Notes: generated by a model not told the origin, from the letters alone. Positions 1 through 12,016 are shown, counted from the first letter of the stretch. The stretch: 64,000 nucleotides of DNA from Acidobacteriota bacterium (GCA_016192145.1 JACPUT010000006.1:310001-374000); one strand, 5' to 3'. Program-made: numbers and translations.

Positions 1-786
1 GATGCGGGATTCTTCGGCGCCGACGTGGGCGAAGAGCACGCAGAACTCGTCGCCGCCGAAGCGGGCCGCGAGATCCTCCCGGCGCAGGGCGCCGGCCACC
101 ACCCGCCCGAATGCGTGGATGGCCATGTCGCCGGCCGCGTGACCATGGGCATCGTTGAGCCTCTTCAGGTGATCGAGGTCGCAGAAGGCCACGGACATGG
201 GATGGCCATGGCGCCGGGCGCTGTGGAAGGCCTTGGTGAGGTTCTCGAGGTAACAGCGGCGGTTGGCGAGCCCCGTGAGGGCGTCGCGGGTGACCTCGGC
301 CTGCAGGCGCTCCTGGAGGTGTTTCAGGGGGGTGATGTCCACCAGGGAGCAGACCACCCCGCTCAGCTGGCCATCGGCGCCCCGCAGGGGCACGGCGTTG
401 ACGCTGATCCAGAGCACGGTTTGATCCCCCCGGGGCAGCCCCTGCACCACCTCCAGGCAGGGCCTCCCCGTGCGCAGGGCCACCCGGCTGGGATGCTCCT
501 CCTCGCTGAAGATGGAACCGTCCTCCTTCAGCGCGTAGAAGTAGCCCGGATCCGCTCCGGTGTGGCCCTGAAGCTCGGCGGCACTTACCCCGAGGATGCG
601 CTCCGCGGCGGGATTGCATTGGAGGGTGTGACCCTGGGGGTCCATGAAGATGACGCCTTCATGGAGGTTCTCCAGCAGGATTTGGTACTGCATCTCGTCA
701 AAGGGCGACAGGCGAACCCGGGCCACCGCCTTCCGGATGCGGGCGTGGGCCGCGTGGAGGCTGGACGTGGGGGGAAGGGAGGGCAC
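1..786 (-). CDS. PAS-GGDEF diguanylate cyclase, C-terminus cut by window edge
   Basis: This reverse-strand reading frame runs off the left edge, so the C-terminus is missing. A PAS domain (around LLENLHEGVIFMDP, with a PAC-like stretch before TPLKHLQERL) is followed by a GGDEF domain that includes DALTGLANRR, CDLDHLKRLND and RFGGDEFCVLF. The intact GGDEF signature suggests an active cyclic-di-GMP synthase. No membrane segment is visible, so a cytoplasmic sensor is likely. An in-frame stop lies at about 838-840. I took the GTG at 786 as start because coding-like sequence (VPSLPPTSSLHAAHARIRKAV) runs from there, but no good ribosome binding site precedes it and the ATG at 693 is an alternative. 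The gene is co-directional with fadH, 133 bp downstream of it. Confidence 0.85.
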   Translation of the reverse strand, partial: MPSLPPTSSLHAAHARIRKAVARVRLSPFDEMQYQILLENLHEGVIFMDPQGHTLQCNPAAERILGVSAAELQGHTGADPGYFYALKEDGSIFSEEEHPSRVALRTGRPCLEVVQGLPRGDQTVLWISVNAVPLRGADGQLSGVVCSLVDITPLKHLQERLQAEVTRDALTGLANRRCYLENLTKAFHSARRHGHPMSVAFCDLDHLKRLNDAHGHAAGDMAIHAFGRVVAGALRREDLAARFGGDEFCVLFAHVGAEESRI

Positions 787-919
787 GCCAGCCCATCGGC
801 CTCGGGATCCAAGGGCTTGAATGGCCGGTTCAGCTCAATGCCAGCTGCGATCAGGGTCTTAGGCGGAAGATGCCCGAGGAATCCGATCCAGGTGGGGAAG
901 GGTGCGGGGCGCCGGGGGT

Positions 920-3657
<2,738 letters not shown>

Positions 3658-3797
3658 GCCTCGCGAAGCTGCTCGGTGGGGATCGGGTTTCCGGGGATCG
3701 AGGCTTCTACGGAGGCCCGGGAGGGACGTTTAGTTGCGAGGGAAGACGTACCTCCACCCTCCTCCCGGCTGCTCCCAACCCTGGGGCATGCCCCCAT

Positions 3798-4094
3798 TCA
3801 CTCGACGACGGTGTAGATCTCCCGCTGCCCCGACAGGATGGTGGGCCGGAAGCCCGCGTAGGCCTCCTGCCACTGGGAATCCGCGAAGACCTTGGCGAGG
3901 CCGCCCTCGAACACGGCGAGGGAGGGGAAGTCCGTTTCGATGACGAGGGTGTAGTAGGGGCCCGTCAGATCCGTCATCACGCGCCCCAGGGGCGCCCCCA
4001 GCCGGGCGTTGACGGTCATCATGGCCTGGACCAGATTCCTGGCCTCCTTCATGGACTCGGGCCGGAGGTGGAACACTTCGCGCACGACGATCAT
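3798..4094 (-). CDS. NIPSNAP / dimeric alpha-beta barrel-like small protein
   Basis: A 98-residue protein beginning MIVVREVFHLRPESMKEA. The pattern of a short beta strand, a helix with KEARNLVQAMM, then YYTLVIETDFPSLAVFEGGL suits a ferredoxin-like dimeric alpha-beta barrel of the NIPSNAP or stress-responsive barrel type. Such proteins are often small cytoplasmic monooxygenase-like or binding proteins, and no substrate can be read from the sequence. The start was fixed at 4094 because GGAGG sits about 5 nt upstream of that ATG; the frame stays open 15 codons further but without a ribosome site. No partner gene is evident. Confidence 0.7.
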   Translation of the reverse strand: MIVVREVFHLRPESMKEARNLVQAMMTVNARLGAPLGRVMTDLTGPYYTLVIETDFPSLAVFEGGLAKVFADSQWQEAYAGFRPTILSGQREIYTVVE

Positions 4095-4151
4095 GGGGTC
4101 CTCCACAAGGCCCCCCTCAGCGTAGGCCCCGGGGCGCACCTCGCCAGGCCG

Positions 4152-4742
4152 TCACCGTTCGAAGGTCACTTCACCGGCCTTCACCTTGGCCTGAAGGCTG
4201 AACTGGCCCTGGCCCTGGTGCCGGAAGGTGCGGAAGAGCCCCTCCCTGGCCTCGCCGAAGGGACCCGGGTTCACCTCCCCGGCCCACACGGAGGCGGACA
4301 CCGGACCGTAGGCGGCGGGATCGCCCACCTTCACCTTCAGCTCGCCGGCCTGGAGACGCAAATCCTTGTCGCCTTCGATGCCCTGGATGGTCACCTCCCC
4401 GGCGGACATGCGCAGGGTCAGGGCCGTGGTGCGGGGGACTTGGATCTCGATGTGGAAGTTGTCGTTGGGCGCGTTGGTGAGACGGAACTCCGGCGTTCGG
4501 CCGGTGGGCTCGAAGCGCAATCGCACGCGGCTGAGGTCGCGGTCCTCCTCGCCCGTGTAGCGCACCCGCACCTTGCCATCCTCGGAGGGTCGGATGGCCA
4601 CTTCGCCGGCATCCAAGTCCAGCCGGAGCTGGGGGCTGCCCGGGATACCCAAGTCGGTCCACGTGCGGCCGAGGCCCCGGGTATCCACCGATTGGGCCGC
4701 CAGGGGAAGGGCGAAGAGGAGGACGGGAACGGCGAGGCGCAT
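4152..4742 (-). CDS. Secreted DUF4097-like beta-repeat protein
   Basis: A 196-residue protein with a signal peptide (MRLAVPVLLFALPLAAQS, likely cut after AAQ) and no other membrane segment. The mature part is a run of short beta strands with repeated GEV steps (DLDAGEVAIRPSEDGKVRVRYTG, MSAGEVTIQGIEG, LQAGELKVKVG, VWAGEVNPG, KAGEVTFER). This is characteristic of DUF4097/DUF2807-like right-handed beta-helix proteins seen as putative adhesins or envelope proteins. Function is unknown. The frame extends 26 codons upstream, but the signal peptide fixes the start at the internal ATG. It lies 57 bp before the NIPSNAP-like gene on the same strand. Confidence 0.75.
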   Translation of the reverse strand: MRLAVPVLLFALPLAAQSVDTRGLGRTWTDLGIPGSPQLRLDLDAGEVAIRPSEDGKVRVRYTGEEDRDLSRVRLRFEPTGRTPEFRLTNAPNDNFHIEIQVPRTTALTLRMSAGEVTIQGIEGDKDLRLQAGELKVKVGDPAAYGPVSASVWAGEVNPGPFGEAREGLFRTFRHQGQGQFSLQAKVKAGEVTFER

Positions 4743-4867
4743 GGGGACTCCGGGGGACAGGAGCGTTACGGGAGGCCATGCGGGAACGGTTAGCGCGGCT
4801 TCCACCCTGCCCGCGCCCATCCCGGGCTACCGGGGCTTCGCGTCCGCCTTGGGGCTGAAGGAGTGAC

Positions 4868-5464
4868 CTACTTTGGCCACAGCCATCCAAACATCCCGCC
4901 CACCACCATGCCGTAGACGAGGCTGTCGATGAACTGCTCGGCGGTGGCCGCCCAGGGCTTGCCGCGCCAGATGCTCTCGGGGACCGTGTGGAAGGCGAAG
5001 GCCAGCGTCGTGCAGGCGCCGGCGAGGCGGTAGACGTGGCGGTAGTGGGCGCCGAAGGGCAGGGTGTGGCCCACCACGTAGGCCACGAAGATCATCACCA
5101 TGGCGAGGAAGGCGAAGTACTGCAGCAGGGCCTTGCCGGCGCTGTACTCGCCGGGGTTGCGGAGCACGAGGTAGCCGATGGGCCCCCGGCGGATCTCCGC
5201 CTTGCGATCGGCCTCCACGCGGGCCCAATCCACGGCGGGCAGGGCCCACTGGCCCGAGGGGGCCTTCGTGAGCGTGGCCATGATCTCGGCCTCGTTCTCC
5301 AATCGCCCGTAGCCCTTGCGGCGCCAGAAGGGGAGGGCCACCCAGAGCAGGGTGCTCGCCACGGAGATGGCGAAGGTGGAGACGAGGATGGCCTTCCAGA
5401 GGTCGAGCAAGCCGGGGTGGCGCAGGGGCAGGTCGGGTACGGACTGGGCCAGCAACGCGAGCAT
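4868..5464 (-). CDS. Uncharacterised membrane protein, about 4 TM segments
   Basis: A 198-residue protein with a hydrophobic segment near the N-terminus (LWKAILVSTFAISVASTLLWVAL), a basic cytoplasmic-like stretch (WRRKGYGRLENEAEIM), then hydrophobic segments YFAFLAMVMIFVAYVVGHTL, a stretch around LAGACTTLAFAFHTV and FIDSLVYGMVVGGMFGWLW. I recognise no family signature. It is transcribed toward the DUF4097-like gene and diverges from the DUF885 peptidase gene at 5549, so the 84-bp gap 5465-5548 probably holds both promoters. Confidence 0.7.
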   Translation of the reverse strand: MLALLAQSVPDLPLRHPGLLDLWKAILVSTFAISVASTLLWVALPFWRRKGYGRLENEAEIMATLTKAPSGQWALPAVDWARVEADRKAEIRRGPIGYLVLRNPGEYSAGKALLQYFAFLAMVMIFVAYVVGHTLPFGAHYRHVYRLAGACTTLAFAFHTVPESIWRGKPWAATAEQFIDSLVYGMVVGGMFGWLWPK

Positions 5465-5548
5465 GGAGGCCTCCTGGGGCCAGTGTAGGGGTCACCTGGG
5501 AAGGGGTCCATGGGATGCTGGTGGGTCTTGATCCCCGTCGGAGCCTTC

Positions 5549-7372
5549 ATGCGTTACGTCACTCCCTTGGCCCTCCTCTTCGTCGCGCCGTTGGTCGCGC
5601 CCCTGGCCGCGCAGGCGCGGCCGGGGACCGATGGACAGGCACCCGCCCCCAAGCCGGCCCCCCCCGAAGGCCAGAAGCTGAAGGCCCTCCTGGATGCCTT
5701 CTGGGAGGAGAGCCTCCAGCGCAATCCCGTGCAGGCCACGGCCCTGGGGGATGATCGCTACAACGACCGCTTCCCCAACACCCTCACCGCCGCTTGGCGC
5801 GCGGAGGATAAGGTCCTCACGGAGAAGTGGCTCAAGGAACTCAAGGCGCTGGATCGCGCCAAGCTCGCGGGGCAGGACCTCCTGAGCCGCGACATCCTCG
5901 TCCGCGATCTGGAGGAGGGGCTCGAGAGCCTCCGCTTCCCCGGCCACCTGCTGCCCATCAACCAATCCGGCTCCGTGGCCACCTTCTTCGCGCAGCTTGG
6001 CTCCGGCCAGGGCTTCCAACCCTTCCGCACCGCCAAGGATTACGGCGACTGGCTGAAGCGCGCGGAGGGGGTCATCGCCTGGATGGACCAGGCCATCCTG
6101 AACATGCGGGAAGGTATGGCCAAGGGCGTCGTCCAGCCCAAGGTGGCCATGGTGAAGGTGGTGCCGCAGCTCAGCTCCCTCATCGCGGAGGATCCCGAGA
6201 AGAGCGTGTTCTGGGGCCCCGTGGCGGCGCTCCCGAAGACGAACCTCCCCGCGGCCGAGCAGGCCCGCATCACGGCCGAGTACCGCAGTGCCATCACCGG
6301 CCGCATCAACCCCGCCTACCGCCGCCTGCGCGACTTCATCCAGAAGGAGTACCTGCCCGCCTGCCGCGATAGCGTGGGCTACGGCGCTCTGCCCGATGGG
6401 CAGGCCTGGTACGCCTTCCGCGTGAAGGCCATGACCACCACGGATCTGGATCCCGCCATCATTCACGAGATCGGCGTGAAGGAGGTGAAGCGCATCCTCC
6501 GCGAGATGGAGGTGGTGCGCGATCAGGTGGGCTTCAAGGGCGATCTGACCGCCTTCTTCCGCCACCTCGACTCCGATCCGAAGTTCTACTTCACCAAGGC
6601 CGAAGATCTACTCAACGGCTACCGGGACCTGCAAAAGCAGATCAACGCCCGGGTGCCGAAGCTCTTCGATGTGTTCCCCAAGGCGGATTACGAGGTGCGC
6701 GCCGTGGAGGCCTTCCGCGCCGAGAGCGCCGCGGGCGGCTCCTACGAAGCGGGCTCGCCGGATGGCAAGCGCCCTGGCATCTTCTACTGCAACACCTTCA
6801 ACCTGAAGGCCCAGCCCAAGTTCGGCATGGAGACCCTCTCCCTGCATGAGGCGAGCCCCGGCCACCACTTCCAGGTGTCCATCGCCCAGGAGGTGGAGGG
6901 CCTGCCCATGTTCCGCCGCTTCGGCGGCTACAACGCGTACCAGGAGGGCTGGGCCCTCTACGCTGAATCCCTGGGCAAGGAGCTGGGCGTCTTCACGGAT
7001 CCCTACCAGTGGTACGGTCGCCTGAGCGATGAGCAGCTCCGCGCCATGCGCCTCGTCGTGGACACGGGCCTCCACAGCAAGGGCTGGACGCGCGAGCAGG
7101 CCATCGCCTTCATGCGGGAGAATTCCTCCATGGCGGAAAGCGATGTCATTTCCGAGGTGGAGCGCTACATCGTGTGGCCCGGCCAGGCCCTGGGCTACAA
7201 GCTGGGCCAGTTCGCCATCCGCGACCTCCGCACGGAAGCGGAAACGGCCCTCGGCAAGAAATTCGATGTGAAGGCCTTCCATCGCCAGGTGCTCATCGAT
7301 GGCGCCCTGCCGCTGGATGTGTTGAAGACGAAGCTCCGGGCCTGGATCGCGGCGGAGAAGTCCAAGCACTAG
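5549..7372 (+). CDS. Secreted DUF885 family metallopeptidase-like protein
   Basis: A 607-residue protein with an N-terminal signal peptide (MRYVTPLALLFVAPLVAPLAAQA) followed by a helical DUF885 body. The zinc-site motif HEASPGHHFQ, preceded by FGMETLSL, is the family hallmark, and a downstream glutamate-rich stretch (YQEGWALYAESLGKELG) provides the expected third ligand region. Members are exported gluzincin-type peptidases of poorly defined specificity, thought to act on peptides in the periplasm. The start was placed at the ATG preceding the signal peptide rather than 13 codons upstream. An ABC exporter follows 86 bp downstream on the same strand. Confidence 0.9.
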   Translation: MRYVTPLALLFVAPLVAPLAAQARPGTDGQAPAPKPAPPEGQKLKALLDAFWEESLQRNPVQATALGDDRYNDRFPNTLTAAWRAEDKVLTEKWLKELKALDRAKLAGQDLLSRDILVRDLEEGLESLRFPGHLLPINQSGSVATFFAQLGSGQGFQPFRTAKDYGDWLKRAEGVIAWMDQAILNMREGMAKGVVQPKVAMVKVVPQLSSLIAEDPEKSVFWGPVAALPKTNLPAAEQARITAEYRSAITGRINPAYRRLRDFIQKEYLPACRDSVGYGALPDGQAWYAFRVKAMTTTDLDPAIIHEIGVKEVKRILREMEVVRDQVGFKGDLTAFFRHLDSDPKFYFTKAEDLLNGYRDLQKQINARVPKLFDVFPKADYEVRAVEAFRAESAAGGSYEAGSPDGKRPGIFYCNTFNLKAQPKFGMETLSLHEASPGHHFQVSIAQEVEGLPMFRRFGGYNAYQEGWALYAESLGKELGVFTDPYQWYGRLSDEQLRAMRLVVDTGLHSKGWTREQAIAFMRENSSMAESDVISEVERYIVWPGQALGYKLGQFAIRDLRTEAETALGKKFDVKAFHRQVLIDGALPLDVLKTKLRAWIAAEKSKH

Positions 7373-7458
7373 GGCAACCGCTGGCACAGGGAACAAGTCG
7401 CGGGTATCCCCATCCCTCCCAAGGGGCCCATGATGGATCCCTGCAGGTGGTGTACGCG

Positions 7459-9279
7459 ATGGCCGAATCCAAACCCAAAGCCAAACCCAAGGTCGACACC
7501 GCCCGCGCCTGGCGGGAGGCGCGGGCCCTGCTGAAGCAGCATCGGGGCTCCCTCGCCCTGGGCCTCGGGCTCATGCTCATCAGCCGCCTGGCGGGGCTCG
7601 TGCTGCCGGCGAGCACGAAGTACCTCATCGACGACGTCCTCGGGAAGCGGAACCTCCACCTGCTCATGCCCCTCGCCCTCGGCGCGGGCGCGGCCACGCT
7701 GATCCAGGCGATCACCAGCTACGCCAACTCCCAGGTGGTGAGCGTGGCGGCCCAGCGGGCCATCATGACCATGCGGCAGCGGGTGCAGGACCACATGCTG
7801 CGCCTGCCCATCCGCTACTTCGACGGCACCAAGAGCGGCGTGGTGATCTCCCGGGTGATGAACGACGCGGAGGGCATCCGCAACCTCGTGGGGACGGGCC
7901 TCATCCAGCTCGTGGGCGGCGCCCTCACGGCCCTCATCGCCCTCTCCGTGCTCTTCTGGCTCAACTGGAAGCTCACGCTGGCCACGGTGCTCTTCCTCGG
8001 GGTCTTCGGGGGCGCCATGGCCCTGGCCTTCCGCAAGCTGCGCCCCCTCTTCCGCAAGCGTAGCGAGATCACCGCCGACATCACGGGCCGGCTCACGGAA
8101 TCCATCGGCGGCGTGCGCATCCTCAAGGTCTACGTGGCCGAGGAGCGGGAGCGGAAGATCTTCGCCGAAGGCACCGAGCGCCTCTTCACCAACATCGCCA
8201 GCACCCTCACGGGCACCAGCGCCATCACGGCCTTCGGCACCGCCATCGTGGGCGCCCTGGGCGTGCTCATCATGATCCTCGGCGGCCAGGCCATCTTCGC
8301 CGGCACCATGACGCTGGGCGACCTCATCATGTACACCTTCTTCGTGGGCCTCATGGCGGCGCCCGTGGTGCAGATCGCCAACATCGGCACCCAGGTGAGC
8401 GAGGCCTTCGCGGGCCTCGACCGCATCCGCGAGATCCTCGACATGGCGACGGAGGATCAGGAGGATGCCACCCGCGAGGCCTTGCCCACGGTGGAAGGCG
8501 CCGTGGCCTTCCGCGACGTCCACTTCGCCTACGAGGCGGAGGCTCCCGTGCTCAAGGGCCTCTCCTTCGACGTGCCCGCGGGCAGCACCGTGGCCCTCGT
8601 GGGCTCCAGCGGCTCCGGCAAGAGCACCATCCTCTCCCTCGTCATGGCCTTCAACCACCCGCAGCAGGGGCAGGTGCTCGTGGATGGCAAGGACGTGCAC
8701 GGCCTCAAGCTGCGGGAGTACCGGGCCAAGCTGGGCGTCGTCATGCAGGACAACTTCCTCTTCGATGGCACCGTGGCCGACAACATCGGCTTCGCCAAGC
8801 CCGGCGCCACCCGTGAGGAGATTGAAGCCGTGGGCCGCATCGCCCATGTACACGAGTTCGTGGACCGCTTCGAGCAGGGCTACGACACGGTGGTGGGCGA
8901 GCGGGGCGTGAAGCTCTCCGGCGGCCAGCGCCAGCGCGTGGCCATCGCCCGGGCCATCCTCGCGGACCCCCGCATCCTCCTGCTGGACGAAGCCACCTCC
9001 AGCTTGGACAGCGAAAGCGAGGCCCTCATCCGCGATGGCCTGCGCCGCTTGCGCACGGGCCGCACCACCTTCGTCATCGCCCACCGCCTCAGCACCATCG
9101 AAAGCGCCGACCAGATCCTCGTGGTGGAGCACGGCGAGATCGTGGAGCGCGGCACCCATCGGGAGCTGATCGTGCTGGGCGGCCGCTACAAGCAGCTCCA
9201 CGATCGCCAGCACGGGCTGGAGCTGGATCAGTTCATCAACCCCGGCGAAGATCTCACCCTGCCGGGCACGGCGCGCTGA
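7459..9279 (+). CDS. ABC transporter, fused TM and ATPase domains (MsbA/LmrA-like)
   Basis: A 606-residue half-transporter. The N-terminal ABC transmembrane domain (about residues 25-320, six helices) is followed by an ATP-binding domain with Walker A (GSSGSGKST), Q-loop (VVMQDNFLFDG), ABC signature (LSGGQRQRVAIARA), Walker B (RILLLDEATSSLD) and H-loop (FVIAHRLSTIES). It should homodimerise in the inner membrane and export lipids, drugs or peptides; the sequence does not distinguish these, though MsbA-type lipid flipping is the commonest role of this architecture. The start ATG at 7459 opens a lysine-rich N-terminus (MAESKPKAKPKVD). The gene is closed by the hairpin at 9290-9328. Confidence 0.92.
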   Translation: MAESKPKAKPKVDTARAWREARALLKQHRGSLALGLGLMLISRLAGLVLPASTKYLIDDVLGKRNLHLLMPLALGAGAATLIQAITSYANSQVVSVAAQRAIMTMRQRVQDHMLRLPIRYFDGTKSGVVISRVMNDAEGIRNLVGTGLIQLVGGALTALIALSVLFWLNWKLTLATVLFLGVFGGAMALAFRKLRPLFRKRSEITADITGRLTESIGGVRILKVYVAEERERKIFAEGTERLFTNIASTLTGTSAITAFGTAIVGALGVLIMILGGQAIFAGTMTLGDLIMYTFFVGLMAAPVVQIANIGTQVSEAFAGLDRIREILDMATEDQEDATREALPTVEGAVAFRDVHFAYEAEAPVLKGLSFDVPAGSTVALVGSSGSGKSTILSLVMAFNHPQQGQVLVDGKDVHGLKLREYRAKLGVVMQDNFLFDGTVADNIGFAKPGATREEIEAVGRIAHVHEFVDRFEQGYDTVVGERGVKLSGGQRQRVAIARAILADPRILLLDEATSSLDSESEALIRDGLRRLRTGRTTFVIAHRLSTIESADQILVVEHGEIVERGTHRELIVLGGRYKQLHDRQHGLELDQFINPGEDLTLPGTAR

Positions 9280-9289
9280 GGGGAAACGA

Positions 9290-9328
9290 CCAAGCGGCCC
9301 CGGAGGTTGAATCTCCGGGGCCGCTTGG
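9290..9328. terminator. Bidirectional hairpin terminator between convergent genes
   Basis: A perfect 16-bp stem (9290-9305 with 9313-9328) closes a 7-nt loop (GTTGAAT). The stem is very GC-rich in its middle (GCGGCCCCGGAG). It sits between the stop of the ABC transporter and the stop of the M28 peptidase, which converge here. There is no long T-run on either side, so termination would rest mainly on stem strength. Confidence 0.85.
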
Positions 9329-9339
9329 AATCGCCGAAC

Positions 9340-10773
9340 TCAGTGGCCGTGGCTCGCCGTGCCTTTGGGCTCGGTTAATGGCTTCACTTGCGGCAGGCGC
9401 TCATCCAGGTTCGCGAGGCCCCAGGCCGTGGCGGCGAGCGCCTGCGCATTCTGGAGGAGCTCCTCGGGCTTGGCGTGATCGAAGGTGTCCACCTGACTGT
9501 GGTGGGTGACCTTGATGTATTCGTCGAAGTCCTTGCGGGCGAAAAAGGCGGGGACGCCTTCGGGCAGGAAGGGCGCATGGTCCGAATCCAGGGCCGTCTC
9601 GAGGCTCAGCTCCCGTACGCCCAGGTCGTTGGCGTCGGCCGTGGCCTTGGCCATGAGGGCCCTCGCATCTTCCCGGCCCTGGAGGTTCCAGCCCTTGATG
9701 GGGGCCGTGCCGGAGTCCTCGACGAGGACGGCCTGATGGCGGGCCAGCTCCGCGGCGTGGGCCTTCACGTAGGCCTTGGAGCCGTAGAGGCCCTGCTCCT
9801 CGCCGCTGAAGAGCACCACCCGGATGGTGCGCTTGGGCTTTACTTTCTGGGCGGCAAGGGCGCGGAAGGCCTCCATCACGGCGGTCACGCCGGTTCCGTT
9901 GTCCGTGGTGCCCGTCCCCAGGTCCCAGCTATCCAGGTGGGCGCCGAGCACGATGATCTCGTCGGGCTTCTCCGTGCCCCGCAATTCCGCGATGACGTTG
10001 TGGGCCTGGACGGGCTTCGCGGACTGGGTGCCCTGGATGTTCAGCTCGATCTCCACCTTCTCGCGCCGGGCCGCCAGGCGCTTCAGGAGCATGTAGGATT
10101 CCGTGCTCAGGAAGGCGGCGGGCAGCTTGTGCAGCGGGTGGTCCGCATCGGGGCCTCCCACGGCCAGGAGACGGCCGTCCTTCTTGTTGGATTGGATGAG
10201 CATGCCCGCGAGGTTTTTGAAGAGGTCCTGCTGCACGCCCGCGGCGGCCTCGGCCCAGAGCTTCGGGTCCACGTCCTTCGGGGCGGGGAAGCGACCGGCC
10301 ATGAGGAGGAACTTGCCCTTGGCCAGGGCGGGGAGTGCCTTGAGTTCCTCGAGGCTCTGGGGGGCCGGCAGGAGCACTTCACCCCTGACGGGGCCCGGTG
10401 TGGTGGCGCCCCAGCCAAAGGCGGCGCCCTGGAGGGGGATGCCCGCGTGGGTGAGGAGGCGGGCGGAGAAGGTGCCGCGGCTCCAGGACGGCCCGAACTC
10501 ATAGGCCTCCTCGCGGACGTTCACGGCGCCGTAGCCCTTCAGCTTGCCCATGGCCCAGGCCTGGGCTTTGAGAAGGTTTTGAGAACCGGTGAGGCGGGGG
10601 CCGATCACGTCGGAAAGGTACTCCAGGTTGGTGAGGGCTTCCGAGTGGGCCTTGATCTCGTCAGTGAGTTGGGCCACGGGCCCCGTGGCTTGGGCCTTCT
10701 GAGGGGCGGCGATGCTCTGGGCGGGCGCGATGACGGCGAGACCGAGGATGAGGGCGAGGGTAAGGGGACGCAT
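9340..10773 (-). CDS. Secreted M28 family zinc aminopeptidase with PA domain
   Basis: A 477-residue exported peptidase. A signal peptide (MRPLTLALILGLAVIAPAQSIA) precedes a helical region, a PA-like insert (about residues 115-250) and the M28 catalytic domain. All expected zinc ligands and catalytic residues are visible: GAHLDSW (His, then catalytic Asp), TDNGTG (bridging Asp), GEEQG (catalytic Glu), ALDSDHAPF (Asp) and VTHHSQVDT (His). M28 enzymes remove N-terminal residues from peptides or act as carboxypeptidase Q-like enzymes. With the DUF885 protein, it suggests peptide scavenging in the periplasm. The upstream ATG nine codons earlier is less likely because the signal peptide begins at the chosen start. 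Confidence 0.92.
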   Translation of the reverse strand: MRPLTLALILGLAVIAPAQSIAAPQKAQATGPVAQLTDEIKAHSEALTNLEYLSDVIGPRLTGSQNLLKAQAWAMGKLKGYGAVNVREEAYEFGPSWSRGTFSARLLTHAGIPLQGAAFGWGATTPGPVRGEVLLPAPQSLEELKALPALAKGKFLLMAGRFPAPKDVDPKLWAEAAAGVQQDLFKNLAGMLIQSNKKDGRLLAVGGPDADHPLHKLPAAFLSTESYMLLKRLAARREKVEIELNIQGTQSAKPVQAHNVIAELRGTEKPDEIIVLGAHLDSWDLGTGTTDNGTGVTAVMEAFRALAAQKVKPKRTIRVVLFSGEEQGLYGSKAYVKAHAAELARHQAVLVEDSGTAPIKGWNLQGREDARALMAKATADANDLGVRELSLETALDSDHAPFLPEGVPAFFARKDFDEYIKVTHHSQVDTFDHAKPEELLQNAQALAATAWGLANLDERLPQVKPLTEPKGTASHGH

Positions 10774-11002
10774 GAATCTCCTAAAGGCACGAAGGGCCAC
10801 CCCGGGCTACCTGGACGCAGGGCCTCCGTTTAGACGGGAGAGGCCTCGGTCCGCCCCTGGGGCGAGCCGAGAAATCGCCCTGAATGCCTGCCCTGCAAGG
10901 GATGGGCGCGAGTCGGCCTTCGGCTCACCGGCGAAGTGCCGGGCCTGTGGCAAAGTGCCAGGGCGAGGACTCCGTCACACTGGCCTGAGGATGGGCTCGA
11001 CG

Positions 11003-11581
11003 ATGGATGAACTCCAGGACGACTGCGATTTCGAAGCTCGCACCCTGCAGGGCTGCGACTGGGCGGACCGCGTGGCCCGGGGCGCGACCTTCTTGAACGT
11101 GGAGCTGCAGAAGGTGAACCTGGCGCGCACCGAGCTGCTTCGCCTCGAGGTGCGGCTGAGCCGCCTGGAGGGCTGCGACCTGGCGAACGCCCGTTGGGAG
11201 AAGGCCTACCTGGATCGCACCCAGCTGACCGGCTGCCGCATGACGGGAGTCGACTGGAGCGGCGCCATCCTCAAGCAGGTGGCGTTCCGGGACTGCGCCG
11301 CGTCCATGGCCACGCTGCGATCCCTGCGCTGCAAATCCGTGAGCTTCGTGGATTGCGATCTGGCGGGCGCCGACTTCATGGAGGCGGACCTCCGCGACGT
11401 GGTGTTCAGCGGCTGCGATTTGCGGGAGGCGCGCTTTACATCAGCCCAATTGAAGGGCACCGACTTTCGGGGCTCCGAGCTGGAGGGCATCCGGGTGGGG
11501 CCCGAGAGCCTGAAGGGCGCCATCGTGGCGCCGGATCAGCTGGTCTTCCTGGCGGGGCTGCTGGGGGTGCAGGTCCGCTAG
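11003..11581 (+). CDS. Pentapeptide repeat protein
   Basis: A 192-residue protein built from A(D/N)LXX-like five-residue steps, for example LANARWEKAYLDRTQLTG, FVDCDLAGADFMEADLRDV and CDLREARFTSAQLKGTDF. These fold into a right-handed quadrilateral beta-helix. Some such proteins mimic DNA and protect gyrase, but no gyrase-specific feature is visible, so function is open. GAGG at 10987-10990 lies about 12 nt before the ATG at 11003 and directly abuts an in-frame ATG at 10991, so I prefer 11003. Its stop codon overlaps the stop of the convergent small membrane gene within the tetramer CTAG. Confidence 0.8.
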   Translation: MDELQDDCDFEARTLQGCDWADRVARGATFLNVELQKVNLARTELLRLEVRLSRLEGCDLANARWEKAYLDRTQLTGCRMTGVDWSGAILKQVAFRDCAASMATLRSLRCKSVSFVDCDLAGADFMEADLRDVVFSGCDLREARFTSAQLKGTDFRGSELEGIRVGPESLKGAIVAPDQLVFLAGLLGVQVR

Positions 11582-11814
11582 GGACGATCGCGCGTGCAGG
11601 CGGAGGACTCTGTCGTTCTTCCAGACCGGAAGGCCATGAACATCAAGCCGAGGGACAGCCCCATGAAGAGGCCCTGGAGTCCATCGCCGGCGTCCGTACC
11701 CAGGCGGTGCATCCAGGTGGATCTCAGGGCGAGGCCCTGGATGAGCAAGCTCAGGGCGAGGAAGGTGAAACCCATGCGGAGCAGGCGGGGGTTGGCGGGG
11801 CGGCGGGATCGCAT
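11578..11814 (-). CDS. Small two-TM membrane protein in XRE operon
   Basis: A 78-residue protein with two hydrophobic stretches (MGFTFLALSLLIQGLAL and LQGLFMGLSLGLMFMAF) and basic ends. It is third in a reverse-strand operon after the XRE regulator and another small membrane protein, with only 4 nt between it and the upstream stop. Such XRE-plus-small-membrane-protein cassettes are common in bacteria and their role is unknown. The inner Met at position 14 is an alternative start. Confidence 0.65.
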   Translation of the reverse strand: MRSRRPANPRLLRMGFTFLALSLLIQGLALRSTWMHRLGTDAGDGLQGLFMGLSLGLMFMAFRSGRTTESSACTRDRP

Positions 11815-11818
11815 GGGG

Positions 11819-12016
11819 TCAATCCTTGAAGTGGAACCAGGTCATGGCGGCGAACTTCGTGATGACCATGGCCAGGAGGATGGTGAGGAGGTCCCCGTGC
11901 AGGCCCTCGCCCCGGAGCAGGCCCCGGAAGAGGAAGAAACCCAGCATGAGCGCGCCGGCCATGGCGGCGTAGCTCAGGGATCTGGAGCGGTGGATCCAGA
12001 AGCGTTCGTCGATCAT
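11819..12016 (-). CDS. Small two-TM membrane protein coupled to XRE regulator
   Basis: A 65-residue protein starting MIDERFWIHRSRSL, with two hydrophobic segments (YAAMAGALMLGFFLFRGLL and LLTILLAMVITKFAAMTWF). Its start ATG overlaps the stop codon of the XRE gene as ATGA at 12013-12016, which implies translational coupling. The order regulator then membrane proteins resembles DUF2178-type cassettes, though I cannot confirm that family. A membrane-stress or signalling role is possible but not shown. Confidence 0.7.
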   Translation of the reverse strand: MIDERFWIHRSRSLSYAAMAGALMLGFFLFRGLLRGEGLHGDLLTILLAMVITKFAAMTWFHFKD